Source: Methanobacterium sp. | GTDB lineage: Archaea > Methanobacteriota > Methanobacteria > Methanobacteriales > Methanobacteriaceae | Direction of reading: 5' to 3' | NCBI GenBank assembly: GCA_018263005.1 | Contig: JADFDH010000003.1 | Location: forward strand, 148,223 to 212,222 | Length of the DNA stretch: 64,000 bases | In this document: positions 1 through 9,729 of the stretch, one piece after another | Position numbering within the stretch: the first letter of the stretch is position 1 | How the letters are laid out: each line of letters opens with the position of its first letter | Position numbers and translations under genes: made by a program | The notes under the pieces: generated by a model | What the model saw: the letters and a program-made list of their open reading frames with translations, nothing else | What the model was told of the DNA's origin: nothing | The model's database searches: none

Positions 1-295
1 TATGAGGGTTGTCCAGGCTGTCAAAAGCCAGAGAAGTGTACTGTCCTACGTTATCTGTGCTGTCAACGGTTTCTGTGGTCCATGATCCGCCAGATTTAGT
101 GGCGTATTTCAAATCACCATTAGCAGCATCATAATAACTTATATAGGGATTTTTCAGGCTGTCCATAGCTAAAGAATTATCGGTTCCTACATTACCTATA
201 TCAACAGTCTCAATATTTATGGCAGTGGTTGCGCTGGCTGAAATTATGGCAAAAAAAATTGTAGTAAATATCAGTGTTAATATATATTTTTTCAC
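1..295 (-). CDS. Secreted repeat protein, N-terminal part only (runs off the window)
   Basis: The 98 visible codons start with GTG, preceded five to six bases upstream by GAGGGTGAG, a good ribosome binding site. Residues 1-24 form a signal peptide (two lysines, a hydrophobic core, then an ASA-type cleavage region). The mature part begins a repeat of about 40 residues of the type SLAxDSxxNPYISYYDxxNG followed by DLKYATKSGGSW and TETVDS. Such repeats are common in archaeal and bacterial surface proteins and probably form a beta-propeller; I know no biochemical role for them. The 3' end lies outside the window, so total length and any C-terminal stalk are unknown. It is on the same strand as the adhesin-like genes that follow. 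Secretion is well supported, function is not. Confidence 0.8.
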   Translation of the reverse strand, partial: MKKYILTLIFTTIFFAIISASATTAINIETVDIGNVGTDNSLAMDSLKNPYISYYDAANGDLKYATKSGGSWTTETVDSTDNVGQYTSLAFDSLDNPH

Positions 296-567
296 TTTCT
301 CACCCTCATTTAGACTTATTTTATAAATAACCTAATAATTTCAGTATAAGGCATTATAAGAGTCAAATATAAGGGTTATATTTAAGAATAAAAAAATTTA
401 TAACCATGAAGTTAAATATATTCCTGATTTCTACTCTTTATTATAGTATATAATTGGTTTCCATATTATTAATATTTATTCATAGCAATCAGTAAATGAT
501 AATATTATTGGAATTTATTTTTAAAGAAGGAATCTATCTTATTAAAAAAATATAACACTTACACATT

Positions 568-840
568 TTAATAAGGGTATTCATCATATAGATTTTCATT
601 TCCATATATCGGTCCTGGATCAGTGGTAATCCAGTCACTCCAGTGGTTACCGATTATTCCCTGATAGAATGCGTTTCCAGATCCATTCTGAGCCATTGCA
701 TGTAAAGGATTGTTTTGGAAATTGTTCTGGTACACTGTGGTATTTATTGCAAAGTCCAAAACCACTCCAGCCCAGGTGTTATCCTTTAAGGTGTTTCCAG
801 TGACAGTGTTATCCGTAGAGTTTTTGGTTATGAATATCCC
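568..840 (-). pseudogene. Decayed adhesin: C-terminal beta-helix tail remnant
   Basis: The reading frame is open for 90 codons but begins directly after an in-frame TGA (841-843), with no credible start or signal peptide. It encodes the last two beta-helix rungs and the C-terminal tail shared by the giant proteins of this window (NNFQNNPLHAMAQNGSGNAF, then WSDW, ending in DEYPY). The N-terminal head and most of the stalk are missing. It is best read as what is left after deletion of an adhesin gene. It could still donate sequence for gene conversion with its intact paralogues. Confidence 0.75.
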
Positions 841-1149
841 TCAAAAATAAAGAATTTAACCATATTCTTAATATCTAACATCCTTCTCCCCCATATAATA
901 TTTATTTAGATTATTTCTATTCCTCCATTTCTTCTAAATATATTATGTCTCACATGTTATTTATCACTACCCATATTATGAGATTACAATTTATTAATAA
1001 GATCAGAAGAATAATATCGATGATTTTTAATTTTAAAATCATTATAAAGGTACTAAAGATTATTTAAATCAAAAGAAGATTGATCTTTAAAAAAACAGGT
1101 GTATCATAGCAAATAAACTCTATTTAGCAAGAAAAATAGAAAAATGAAA
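841..1149. other. Intergenic stretch, no gene seen
   Basis: About 310 AT-rich bases between the adhesin remnant and the 3' end of the papain-like adhesin gene. Both strands have frequent stops, and I see no coding remnant, RNA gene or repeat. The part nearest 1149 lies downstream of the adhesin gene and has short A-runs (T-runs on its coding strand) that could end transcription. Confidence 0.5.
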
Positions 1150-3960
1150 TTAGAAAGGCAGAGTGCTGGGATGTTCATCGTATAATCCTTCGTTACCATC
1201 TATGGGTCTGGGATCTGTGCTTGGCCAGTCACTCCAGTAGTTACCAGTGTTGACCACATAGAATGCGTTTCCGGTTCCGTTCTGAGCTATGGTCTGCATG
1301 GGGTTGTTAGTGAAGTTGTTAAGATAGACCGTGTTGTTGTGAGCTGTATCCAGGACTAAACCCGCCCAATTATTGTTTTGAAGGTTATTATAGTTAATGG
1401 TGTTTCCATCAGAATCATTAACCACGTATATCCCCATCTGACTGCTACTGATGATGTTCAATCCGTTAATAAGATTACTATCAGCGTTATCCAAAGCTAT
1501 GCCTGCGAAATAATTACCCGCTATAGCGTTACCACTGATTATGTTGGAATTAGCGTTTCTCGTGAGTATCCCTATTACACCGTTCTGGGGTATATTGTTA
1601 GCTCCGTTTATATTGTTTCCAGTGCTGTCTTCGATGTATATTCCTGTATCGGTATTTTCATATATGTTATTAGCTGTTATGGTGTTGTTGTTGGAATTGT
1701 TCACAATATATAGTCCTTCCAGGTTACCGGATATGTTGTTATCGTCGTTTATAATGTTATTGGTGGCGTTGTCAAAGCAGATGCCCACCCAACTATTTGT
1801 TTGTATACTGTTTCTGGAGATGGTGTTGCTGCCGGATTCTCTGAGATAGATTCCTATGATCCCATTATTTATGGTGTTAGAGCTGATTATGTTGTCTGTA
1901 GAACTATTTAGAATATCTACACCTGCACTAATATTATCATAAATATTATTTCCACTTATGATATTTCCCCAAGCAGAATTTACAATATAAACACCCTCCT
2001 CATTACCGGTTATGACATTTCCACCATCTATGGTGTTGTTTCTTGAATTATCTATAACAACACCCACCCAACTATTATTCTCAATGGTATTCCCGGAAAC
2101 TGTGCTGGTATTGGAGTTTCGAATTAAAACTCCTATAAAGTTATTTGATAGGGTATTTCCCATCATGAGGCAATTATCTGTGGAAGTTAAGTAGATTCCA
2201 GCGGAATTGATAGCTCCGTTTATATTGAATCCTTGAATGGTTGATCCACTACCATCAGTGTTTATGGTGAATACTGGTAAGCTAATGTTAAGTGGATTAA
2301 CGGTTACCAGTCCTTGAGCTTGCAGTGTGAGTTGCTTGTATACAGTTATATTTTCAGTGTAGGTTTTACTACCCACATTTAAAGTATCCCCATTAATGGT
2401 TTCAACTGAATCAATAGCTGCTTGTATCGTATCATAGGCTTGACCAGTCCTGGTGTTAATTACAGCACTTGAAGTTACTGTAAACGCTTTTAAACAGACA
2501 TTTGTATTGGTAAATACTGTTGTCAGGTCAGTCCAGTTGATTCCATTAATACTGACATAACTTTCTTGAGCATTGGCTTTAGCTTTACTGCTGTAGTTGG
2601 GATATGGATATTCCATCGGCACCGGATAGTTATATCCAGGAGTGGTTAGTTTAACCACTACTGAAAATTTCACACCCAACTGTAAGGATACTGCGGAGCT
2701 GAATTCGATGGTAGTATATCCTGCATTGGATATGGAACCTGTTTTGTGGGCTATAAGGGTACCGCTACTAGGGTTATCGTTAGTAGGGTTTGCGTAGGCA
2801 TATAATTCATAAGTTGAATTGGCAGATGCTACATAGAAACTGGCAGCTGCCAGTTGATCATATCCAGTAGAGGTGAAAACATTTGAAAACCATGCGGTGT
2901 TACTATAATAACCGCAGGAACTTACCCAACCTAAGGGGTCGTATTGATATATTTGGTTGTAGTTGGTAATTGTCTCTGCATTATTGAAAACTACATTATT
3001 TTGACCTATCATGGTATCGTAGTAGGAAACATAGAAGTAACCATTATCACCCCAGCTGGTGCCCCAGCTGTTTTTAATTATAAATGCACCATTTTCAGGG
3101 GCGGGGGTTTTGAAGTTGTTTTTACTGTAATTATCATCCCAGCCTACAATGCAAACCGCATGATTAGCTGAAGGAGTTGAGTAGTAATAATAATAGGAAG
3201 CATTGGAGGAGTTATAGAAATTCGTATTCATATACATAGATGTGTAAACAGCGCCATAGGTCATTAAAGCCTGTTTGATGTTATCATTATCCAGATAATA
3301 ATTCCTGTCAGGGATGAAGGTAACTTCTTGTATATGTTTCACCGGGTCTAAATCAGTTGGTGAAACGTTACTATAAGGATTGTAAGGGTCACTGCTCTCA
3401 TTGACCGGACCAGTCCACCGATTCAGATAAGCCATTGCCATATAATGGTTTCCTCCATCGTTCATGGTGTAATCAAATCCGTCAGGGTAAGAGTTGGTTA
3501 CCAGATTTTTTAGATTATTTTCTGAAAAATCATTTACCTCTACCGGCATAAGATATGATTCCAGAGAACCATAAGTAGCAAACGCCCAGCAGGAGCCACA
3601 TTGACCCTGATCCTTAACTGATGTTACTTTTCCAATGGCCCGCAAATCATAACTTCCAGGTAAACCTACATTATTAGTATATTGGAGATTTGAGGATGTA
3701 TCAGAGTAGCATAAATCCAGGGGTGATGGCATATAAGAAAAGCAATGTTCATTATCTATAGATGAAATTTCACTCTCTTCATATGCTATAAATTCAGGAT
3801 TAACCGGGGCCATTTGTAAAGATTGGTTATCACTTATATCTAGATTTTCTGCTGCAGAAACTGTGCCTGTGATGCTTAATATCGTTATAATAGTAGATAT
3901 GATCAAAATTAGTTTTCTATTGCCAGAAAGGGTTGATCCTAATAATTTTTTGATTTTCAT
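1150..3960 (-). CDS. Secreted papain-like (C1A) protease with lectin-like domain on a beta-helix stalk
   Basis: Predicted extracellular cysteine protease carried on a surface stalk. Numbering from the upstream ATG at 3972: signal peptide to about residue 40; papain-type domain about 105-335 with oxyanion Gln122 and Cys128 (DQGQCGSCWAF), His271 (SANHAVCIVGW) and Asn301 (KNSWGTSWG), so all catalytic residues are present; a beta-rich region about 342-500 of the lectin-like kind that follows C1 domains in methanogen surface proteins; then a right-handed beta-helix to the end at 940, closing with the shared tail and LPF. I prefer the start at codon 5 (3960): it has GTGA just upstream and gives a normal MKIKK signal peptide, while the ATG at 3972 has no ribosome binding site. 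Targets could be proteins of neighbouring cells or host, or sibling adhesins; the sequence does not say. Confidence 0.9.
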   Translation of the reverse strand: MKIKKLLGSTLSGNRKLILIISTIITILSITGTVSAAENLDISDNQSLQMAPVNPEFIAYEESEISSIDNEHCFSYMPSPLDLCYSDTSSNLQYTNNVGLPGSYDLRAIGKVTSVKDQGQCGSCWAFATYGSLESYLMPVEVNDFSENNLKNLVTNSYPDGFDYTMNDGGNHYMAMAYLNRWTGPVNESSDPYNPYSNVSPTDLDPVKHIQEVTFIPDRNYYLDNDNIKQALMTYGAVYTSMYMNTNFYNSSNASYYYYYSTPSANHAVCIVGWDDNYSKNNFKTPAPENGAFIIKNSWGTSWGDNGYFYVSYYDTMIGQNNVVFNNAETITNYNQIYQYDPLGWVSSCGYYSNTAWFSNVFTSTGYDQLAAASFYVASANSTYELYAYANPTNDNPSSGTLIAHKTGSISNAGYTTIEFSSAVSLQLGVKFSVVVKLTTPGYNYPVPMEYPYPNYSSKAKANAQESYVSINGINWTDLTTVFTNTNVCLKAFTVTSSAVINTRTGQAYDTIQAAIDSVETINGDTLNVGSKTYTENITVYKQLTLQAQGLVTVNPLNISLPVFTINTDGSGSTIQGFNINGAINSAGIYLTSTDNCLMMGNTLSNNFIGVLIRNSNTSTVSGNTIENNSWVGVVIDNSRNNTIDGGNVITGNEEGVYIVNSAWGNIISGNNIYDNISAGVDILNSSTDNIISSNTINNGIIGIYLRESGSNTISRNSIQTNSWVGICFDNATNNIINDDNNISGNLEGLYIVNNSNNNTITANNIYENTDTGIYIEDSTGNNINGANNIPQNGVIGILTRNANSNIISGNAIAGNYFAGIALDNADSNLINGLNIISSSQMGIYVVNDSDGNTINYNNLQNNNWAGLVLDTAHNNTVYLNNFTNNPMQTIAQNGTGNAFYVVNTGNYWSDWPSTDPRPIDGNEGLYDEHPSTLPF

Positions 3961-4114
3961 CAGTTCACACATAGTATTTTATATGATATTCTTCCATGAA
4001 TAATCTAATTTCACATAAAATTATAGACAATCAATTTTGTTGTGATGAATTTCACAATAGTATAGAAATTTTTAACTAAATTCATAAAAAAAATGTTAAA
4101 TCTAATTTTTTCTT

Positions 4115-6682
4115 CTAGAATGGTGTTATACTGGGATGTTCATCATATAATCCTTCGTTACCATCTATGGGCCTGGGATCTGTGCTGCTCCATTCACTCC
4201 AGTAGTTTCCACTGTTGACCACATAGAATGCGTTTCCGGTTCCGTTCTGGGCTATTGCCTGCATGGGGTTGTTAGTGAAGTTGTTAAGATAGACCGTAGT
4301 GTTGGTAGCTGTATCCAGGACTAAACCCGCCCAAGTGTTGTTCTGAAGGTTATTATAGTTGATGGTGTTTCCATCAGAATCATTAACCACGTATATTCCC
4401 ATCTGACTGCTGCTGATGATGTTCAATCCGTTTATAAGGTTACTATCAGAGTTATCCAGGGCTATGCCTGCGAAATTGTTACTAGCCAGAAAATTACCAT
4501 TGATTGTGTTAGAATCAGCATTTCTCAGGAGTATTCCTATCACACCATTACCAGATATGGTGGTGTTACTGATGATATTGTTCAAGGTAGAATTCTCGAG
4601 GTATATTCCAGTATCCAGATTACCCATTATGGTGTTGGCGGTGATGGTGTTTCTATCGGAGTTATTCACCAGATATAAGCCTTCCAAGTTACCGGATAAG
4701 TTATTGGAACCGTTTATACTGTTCCCGGTGGCATGGTCCATGCAGATTCCCACCCAACCATTAAGCTGAATTATATTATTAGAAATTGTATTACTCGCAG
4801 AATCTCTTAAATATATCCCTATAATTCCATTATTGGATATGGCGTTGTTGGAACTGATGATATTTTCTGGGGAATTGTTGATGATGCTTATGCCTATGTT
4901 ATCATTACCAGTTATGGTGTTACCGTTGATGGTGTTACCTGTTGAGCTGGTTATGTTCAAACCTTCCTGGTTTCCGGTTATTATGTTGGATCCGTTTATG
5001 GTGTTCCCCGCGGTATTATCCAGGGCTATTCCAGCCCAGCCATTATCCTGGATGTTGTTCCCAGAGACAATGTTTCCTGAGGAGTCACGGATTAAAACTC
5101 CTATTACTCCATTGTATGATATAGACGTATTATCTGAGATTATATTGTTTGTGGAGTTGTTTAAAATATTTATTCCTGCATTAAAATTATCATGGATTTG
5201 ATTACCAGATATGGTGTTTTCTGTGGAGGTGTTTACTATATATAGGCCCTCTACATTTCCTGATATATTATTACTGTTGATGATGTTAGAGTAGGAGTTA
5301 TCCAGACAAACACCCACCCATCCATTATTATTTATATTATTTAGAGATACGATGATGTTATTAGAGTTCTGGATATATAATCCGATTAAATTACCAGATA
5401 TGGTGTTATCAGTTATATTACAATTAATTACCGTGTTTATATGAATTCCAAAGGAATTAGATGAACCGTTGATGGTGAATCCCTGGACGGTGCATCTTAG
5501 AGCGTCACTGGTTATATTGATAGCCGGTAAGTCAGGGTTTAAGGCAGTTATGGTGATGTCCTCTCCATCGGCACTTTTTAATATGATTGATTTATCTACC
5601 ATGATATTTTCATTATATATGGTGGGATTCCCGTTGATCTCATGTATTACCACAGTATCTCCCGGGGCGGATATGTCTATAAGATTTTGTATACTATTAC
5701 CCGGGAAGTCGCTGGTTACCATCCCATATCTGAAAAGCGCATATCCACATGACCCATGATCGATTGCAGTTTCTATATCTAAAACCATCTCATCAACAGG
5801 TAGACGTGTGTAATCCCAGTCTGATCGATATGTTTGTAATGCAGCGACTACTGGCTTATCATTACTATGGGCTACTATATAATCCATAACTCTACCGATC
5901 CAACTGGTATCCTGGTGGTAATTACCCTTATAAACCATAGGCACCAGGAAGTCCAGATAATTAGACATGCCAGGATAGTCCTGACCATAATAATAGGCAT
6001 TCACACTGCATTCGGGCATTAAATCAGCTGATAATTGAATATAGGGTTTTCCTGGGATTTGCTGGTTGTTTATTGCTTGGATGTTGTTGTATATAGTCTC
6101 ACAGAAGGAGTTCACATAATCCACCGCTCCCGGATGAAGATAGGCGTTACCCGGGTAACGGATGTAATCCAGATTAATCCCATCTATGTTGTAATTGGTG
6201 GCTATGAATGTTATTGCTGTGATAATCTGATCTAATAATTCCGGGTTGTCTTCTGGATAGAAGAAGTTCCCATCAAAGTCTTTAAAGGCACTGACCCAGG
6301 CATGTACCCGGATACCTGTTCCTGCGAATTTATCTAAGAAAGGCTCCAGGCTTCCTTCAGGATCATCCCGGTAGGTTAAAACGAATAAATCAGTGATCCC
6401 CTGGTTTATCAGAGATGTGGTGTTCAGATTATCCGGACTGGTAACCCCGCAATTAACGAAGTAACCATGGATATTGGAAAAACCAGGTGACTGCTCTGTT
6501 AACTGATAATTAACACCATCAGATGTGGTATTAGTATAGAACTCCTGATCATATGTTTGAATGGAGGTTTGATCCGTATTTAACTCGGATGTAGAGTTCT
6601 GTGTTTCTGCATAGGCCATTCCAGTACAGCAAATACTGATAGATAGAAAGGTTAATAGAAAAAAAATCACATTTTTTCCCAA
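4115..6682 (-). CDS. Secreted TIM-barrel glycoside hydrolase-like protein on a beta-helix stalk
   Basis: An 855-residue secreted protein. TTG start with GGGTGAT nine bases upstream; signal peptide to about residue 25. Residues about 70-325 resemble the family-10-like hydrolase group (GHL10): GYFVNCG opens the barrel, HAWVSAF forms an early strand, and DGINLDYIRYPG (Asp168, Asp172) is the typical acidic strand-end motif, followed by LVPMVYKG. These are the features expected of a polysaccharide hydrolase, but the substrate cannot be read from sequence. Residues about 330-855 are the beta-helix stalk with the shared tail ending in ITPF. The last 330 bases of the gene are almost the same as those of the gene at 1150, which suggests recent gene conversion. 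Hydrolase family assignment is by motif only. Confidence 0.85.
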   Translation of the reverse strand: MGKNVIFFLLTFLSISICCTGMAYAETQNSTSELNTDQTSIQTYDQEFYTNTTSDGVNYQLTEQSPGFSNIHGYFVNCGVTSPDNLNTTSLINQGITDLFVLTYRDDPEGSLEPFLDKFAGTGIRVHAWVSAFKDFDGNFFYPEDNPELLDQIITAITFIATNYNIDGINLDYIRYPGNAYLHPGAVDYVNSFCETIYNNIQAINNQQIPGKPYIQLSADLMPECSVNAYYYGQDYPGMSNYLDFLVPMVYKGNYHQDTSWIGRVMDYIVAHSNDKPVVAALQTYRSDWDYTRLPVDEMVLDIETAIDHGSCGYALFRYGMVTSDFPGNSIQNLIDISAPGDTVVIHEINGNPTIYNENIMVDKSIILKSADGEDITITALNPDLPAINITSDALRCTVQGFTINGSSNSFGIHINTVINCNITDNTISGNLIGLYIQNSNNIIVSLNNINNNGWVGVCLDNSYSNIINSNNISGNVEGLYIVNTSTENTISGNQIHDNFNAGINILNNSTNNIISDNTSISYNGVIGVLIRDSSGNIVSGNNIQDNGWAGIALDNTAGNTINGSNIITGNQEGLNITSSTGNTINGNTITGNDNIGISIINNSPENIISSNNAISNNGIIGIYLRDSASNTISNNIIQLNGWVGICMDHATGNSINGSNNLSGNLEGLYLVNNSDRNTITANTIMGNLDTGIYLENSTLNNIISNTTISGNGVIGILLRNADSNTINGNFLASNNFAGIALDNSDSNLINGLNIISSSQMGIYVVNDSDGNTINYNNLQNNTWAGLVLDTATNTTVYLNNFTNNPMQAIAQNGTGNAFYVVNSGNYWSEWSSTDPRPIDGNEGLYDEHPSITPF

Positions 6683-6814
6683 AATCTAAATCACCCATTT
6701 ATTTATTATTTTAAGAATTTTATTATCTAAATATAAAACCATATTATAACTTTATTTTGGTTTCACCATTTAATAAAACTAGAGAATGATTAATGTGATA
6801 AATCAATTTATTTT

Positions 6815-6835
6815 AAATAAAAAAAAATTTAAAAA
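6815..6835 (-). terminator. T-rich terminator candidate after the propeller adhesin
   Basis: An A-rich run on the plus strand, so T-rich on the coding strand, lies just past the stop codon of the gene at 6858. Archaeal transcription ends at such T-tracts without needing a hairpin. Confidence 0.4.
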
Positions 6836-6857
6836 GGAAATAAATGGTTTTATACCC

Positions 6858-9575
6858 TTAGAATGGAGCCGTGCTGGGATAGTCATCGTATAATGCTTCA
6901 TCACCTGCTATTAATCTGGGATCATGGCTGGGCCAGTCGCTCCAGTAGTTACCAGTTGTTCCCTGGTAGAAGGTGTTCCCGGATCCTTTCTGTGCTAGTG
7001 CCTGTAGTGGGTTGTTTATGAAGTTGTTATGGTAGACCTGGGTGTTGCTGCTGGTGTCCAGAACTACACCTGCCCATCCGTTGCTCTGCATGGTGTTGTT
7101 ATATATCATATTATCCAGTGAGTTCTGGAGGAATATTCCACTGAGGCCGTTGTTGTTTATCTGTAAATTGTAGCATATAATATTGGTATTAGAGTTTTGG
7201 ACGCTTATTCCGTTTCCAGTGTTGTTATTTATTGTATTTGCTTCTATAACGTTTTCGCTGGAGTAATTTGTAAGGTATATGCCTTCCTGATTACCGGTTA
7301 TCACATTGGCATTGTATATGTTGTTCTCGGTAGCGTTATCAAGAGCGATTCCCACCCAATCATTACCAGTGATAGTATTACCACTGATGATAGTGGTGTT
7401 AGCCCCTCTGAGGAGTATTCCTACCACACCATTTTCAGATATAGCAGTGTTACTTATGATCTGGTTACCGGTGGAGCCTTCGATGTATATTCCAGTATCT
7501 GCATTGCCATGTATGTCATTAGCGGTTATATTACACTCGTTGGAGTTATTTACTATGTATAGTCCTTCCATGTTACCGGATATGTTGTTAGCTCCGTTTA
7601 TAGTGTTCGTGGATGCGTTGTCCAAGCATACTCCCACCCAACTGTTAATTTGGATGGTGTTTCCTGTGATGAAGTTGTTGTTTGAGTCTCTGATATAAAC
7701 CCCTATAATACCATTACTGGATATGGCGGTGTTTCCGCTGATGGTGTTTCCATTTGCAGAGTTTATAATGCTTATACCAATATTGGTGTTATTATGTATG
7801 AAATTTCCACTGATGGTGTTTCCAGTGGAGTTGTTGGTTAATTGCATCCCTTCCTGGTTTCCGAAGAGGGTGTTTCCGTTAATGTTATTACCATTTGCAT
7901 TATCTACGGCTATTCCTGCCCAGCCATTACTCTGTATATTGTTATCTGTGATGGTGTTGGTGTTGGAGCCGCGGATGAGAACTCCTATATAACCATTCTG
8001 TGATATGGATGTGTTGCTGGTTATGAAATTCCCATTAGAACTGTTTAATAAATTTATACCAGCGTTGGTGTTATTATGTATGTTATTGTTGGTGATTGTA
8101 TTTCCAGTGGAGCTGTTTACTATGTAAATTCCTTCTCCATTACTGCTGATTTCATTACCATTATTTATGGTGTTAGAATCTGAGTTATCCAGACATAATC
8201 CATTCCAGACGTTACCCTGAATGGTATTACCCGATACGGTGTTGGTGTTGCTGTTCTGAATGTAAACCCCCATGAAATTATTTGAAATAGTATTTCCTAT
8301 TAACTGACAGTTACTGGTGGAAGTTAAATAAGCTCCAAAAGAATTATTAGCACCTTGAATATTGAAACCCTGTATAGTGGATCCACTTCCCCCTGAATTA
8401 ATGGTGAAAACCGGCAGGTAAGTGTCTGCAGCTTGGATGGTGACAGCACCATCACCAGCGCTTTGTACGGTGACTATATGATCCAAGGTAATATTATCAT
8501 TATAGGTCGCCGGACTACCACTATTTCCATGTACAAATATCGTACAACCATTTAATGCTACATTATTATGAGATTGAATGCTATCTCCAGGATATACGTG
8601 CATTTCATTCAAATTCACCATGTAAATGTTATTTGCACTACGATCATCCTGTGATACCACTGTTCTCTCAGAAATAGCTGGTAATCCCTGGGCTGAGGTG
8701 CTACTGGTTACCTGTGATTCAATTCCCGTGGATATATCATACATATAGATATCCCAGTTACCTCCGCCGCTCCGGCCATCTGACCAGACTATTAAATCAC
8801 CATCTATATCTGGATTATTTTGGTTTGTAGCGTTTGTGGTTACTTGTGATTCAATTCCCGTGGAGATATCGTACATGTAAATATCCCAGTTACCATTACG
8901 GTTATCCTGCCAGACAATTATATTCCCGGATATTTTTGGAATCATTTGGTTTGCGATGTTGGTGGTTACCTGTGTTTCTATGCCGGTCTGGTAGTTTTTC
9001 ATATATATATCCCAGTTACCGTTCCGGTAATCCTGCCAGACAATTATTCTCCCAAATATAGCTGGGCATTCTTGGTCTGCGGTATTGGTGGTTACCTGTG
9101 TTTCCACTCCGCTGGAAAGATTTTTCATGTATATATCATCTAACCAACCATAGACTGAATCATTCCGATTATCCTGCCATACCACTATATTCCCATATAT
9201 ATCTGGATTACTTTGCGCATGGGTGTTTTCGCATATGGGTGATTCAGTTCCAGTGGATATATCATACATATAAATATCTGTTCCTATATTCCGACCATCC
9301 TCCCAGACTATTACATTCCCATCTATTGATGGATTTTGTTGATCTGCGGTGTTGGTGGTTACCTGTGTTTCAATGCCACTGGAGGTATCATACCTATAAA
9401 TATCCCAGTCACCACTTCGATGATCCTCCCAGACTATCACATCCCCAGATACATCCGGACTCTCACAAAATAAGCCTGTGGTTACTGGTTCTTCAATATA
9501 GGTTGCTGAAGCGCTTCCACATAAAATCAGTGCAAATGTAAGTAAAAAAAGTAGATATATAATTTTTTTAATCAA
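6858..9575 (-). CDS. Secreted TolB-like beta-propeller adhesin on a beta-helix stalk
   Basis: A 905-residue secreted protein with a TTG start, GGGGGTG eight bases upstream and a signal peptide to about residue 24. Residues about 25-330 hold six to seven repeats of roughly 45 residues of the form QVTTNTADQxNPxIxGNxIVW, QDxRNGNWDIYMYDxSTGIE, the pattern of TolB/gingipain-type propeller blades. Such propellers usually bind proteins or glycans; no catalytic motif is visible. The rest is the right-handed beta-helix with the four-rung super-repeat and the shared tail ending in TAPF. Its tail has an unusual K in place of N (ALAQKGSGN). The blade repeats are similar at DNA level too, which makes this head prone to blade gain and loss. 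Confidence 0.87.
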   Translation of the reverse strand: MIKKIIYLLFLLTFALILCGSASATYIEEPVTTGLFCESPDVSGDVIVWEDHRSGDWDIYRYDTSSGIETQVTTNTADQQNPSIDGNVIVWEDGRNIGTDIYMYDISTGTESPICENTHAQSNPDIYGNIVVWQDNRNDSVYGWLDDIYMKNLSSGVETQVTTNTADQECPAIFGRIIVWQDYRNGNWDIYMKNYQTGIETQVTTNIANQMIPKISGNIIVWQDNRNGNWDIYMYDISTGIESQVTTNATNQNNPDIDGDLIVWSDGRSGGGNWDIYMYDISTGIESQVTSSTSAQGLPAISERTVVSQDDRSANNIYMVNLNEMHVYPGDSIQSHNNVALNGCTIFVHGNSGSPATYNDNITLDHIVTVQSAGDGAVTIQAADTYLPVFTINSGGSGSTIQGFNIQGANNSFGAYLTSTSNCQLIGNTISNNFMGVYIQNSNTNTVSGNTIQGNVWNGLCLDNSDSNTINNGNEISSNGEGIYIVNSSTGNTITNNNIHNNTNAGINLLNSSNGNFITSNTSISQNGYIGVLIRGSNTNTITDNNIQSNGWAGIAVDNANGNNINGNTLFGNQEGMQLTNNSTGNTISGNFIHNNTNIGISIINSANGNTISGNTAISSNGIIGVYIRDSNNNFITGNTIQINSWVGVCLDNASTNTINGANNISGNMEGLYIVNNSNECNITANDIHGNADTGIYIEGSTGNQIISNTAISENGVVGILLRGANTTIISGNTITGNDWVGIALDNATENNIYNANVITGNQEGIYLTNYSSENVIEANTINNNTGNGISVQNSNTNIICYNLQINNNGLSGIFLQNSLDNMIYNNTMQSNGWAGVVLDTSSNTQVYHNNFINNPLQALAQKGSGNTFYQGTTGNYWSDWPSHDPRLIAGDEALYDDYPSTAPF

Positions 9576-9693
9576 TCTTAAAACACCCCCATTTTAAATT
9601 CAATCTTTTATTGTTAGTAAGTAAAAATTTTATAAAAACTTTTCTAAAAAAAAAATTTTAAAGAATAAACGAAAAATTGTTGAAATTAATCAC

Positions 9694-9717
9694 CAAAAAC
9701 CAAAAAAAAGAAAAAAG
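9694..9717 (-). terminator. T-rich terminator candidate
   Basis: Two poly-A runs on the plus strand (T-tracts on the coding strand) follow the stop codon of the 1795-residue adhesin gene by about ten bases, a typical archaeal termination signal. Confidence 0.45.
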
Positions 9718-9729
9718 GTTTTTATACCC

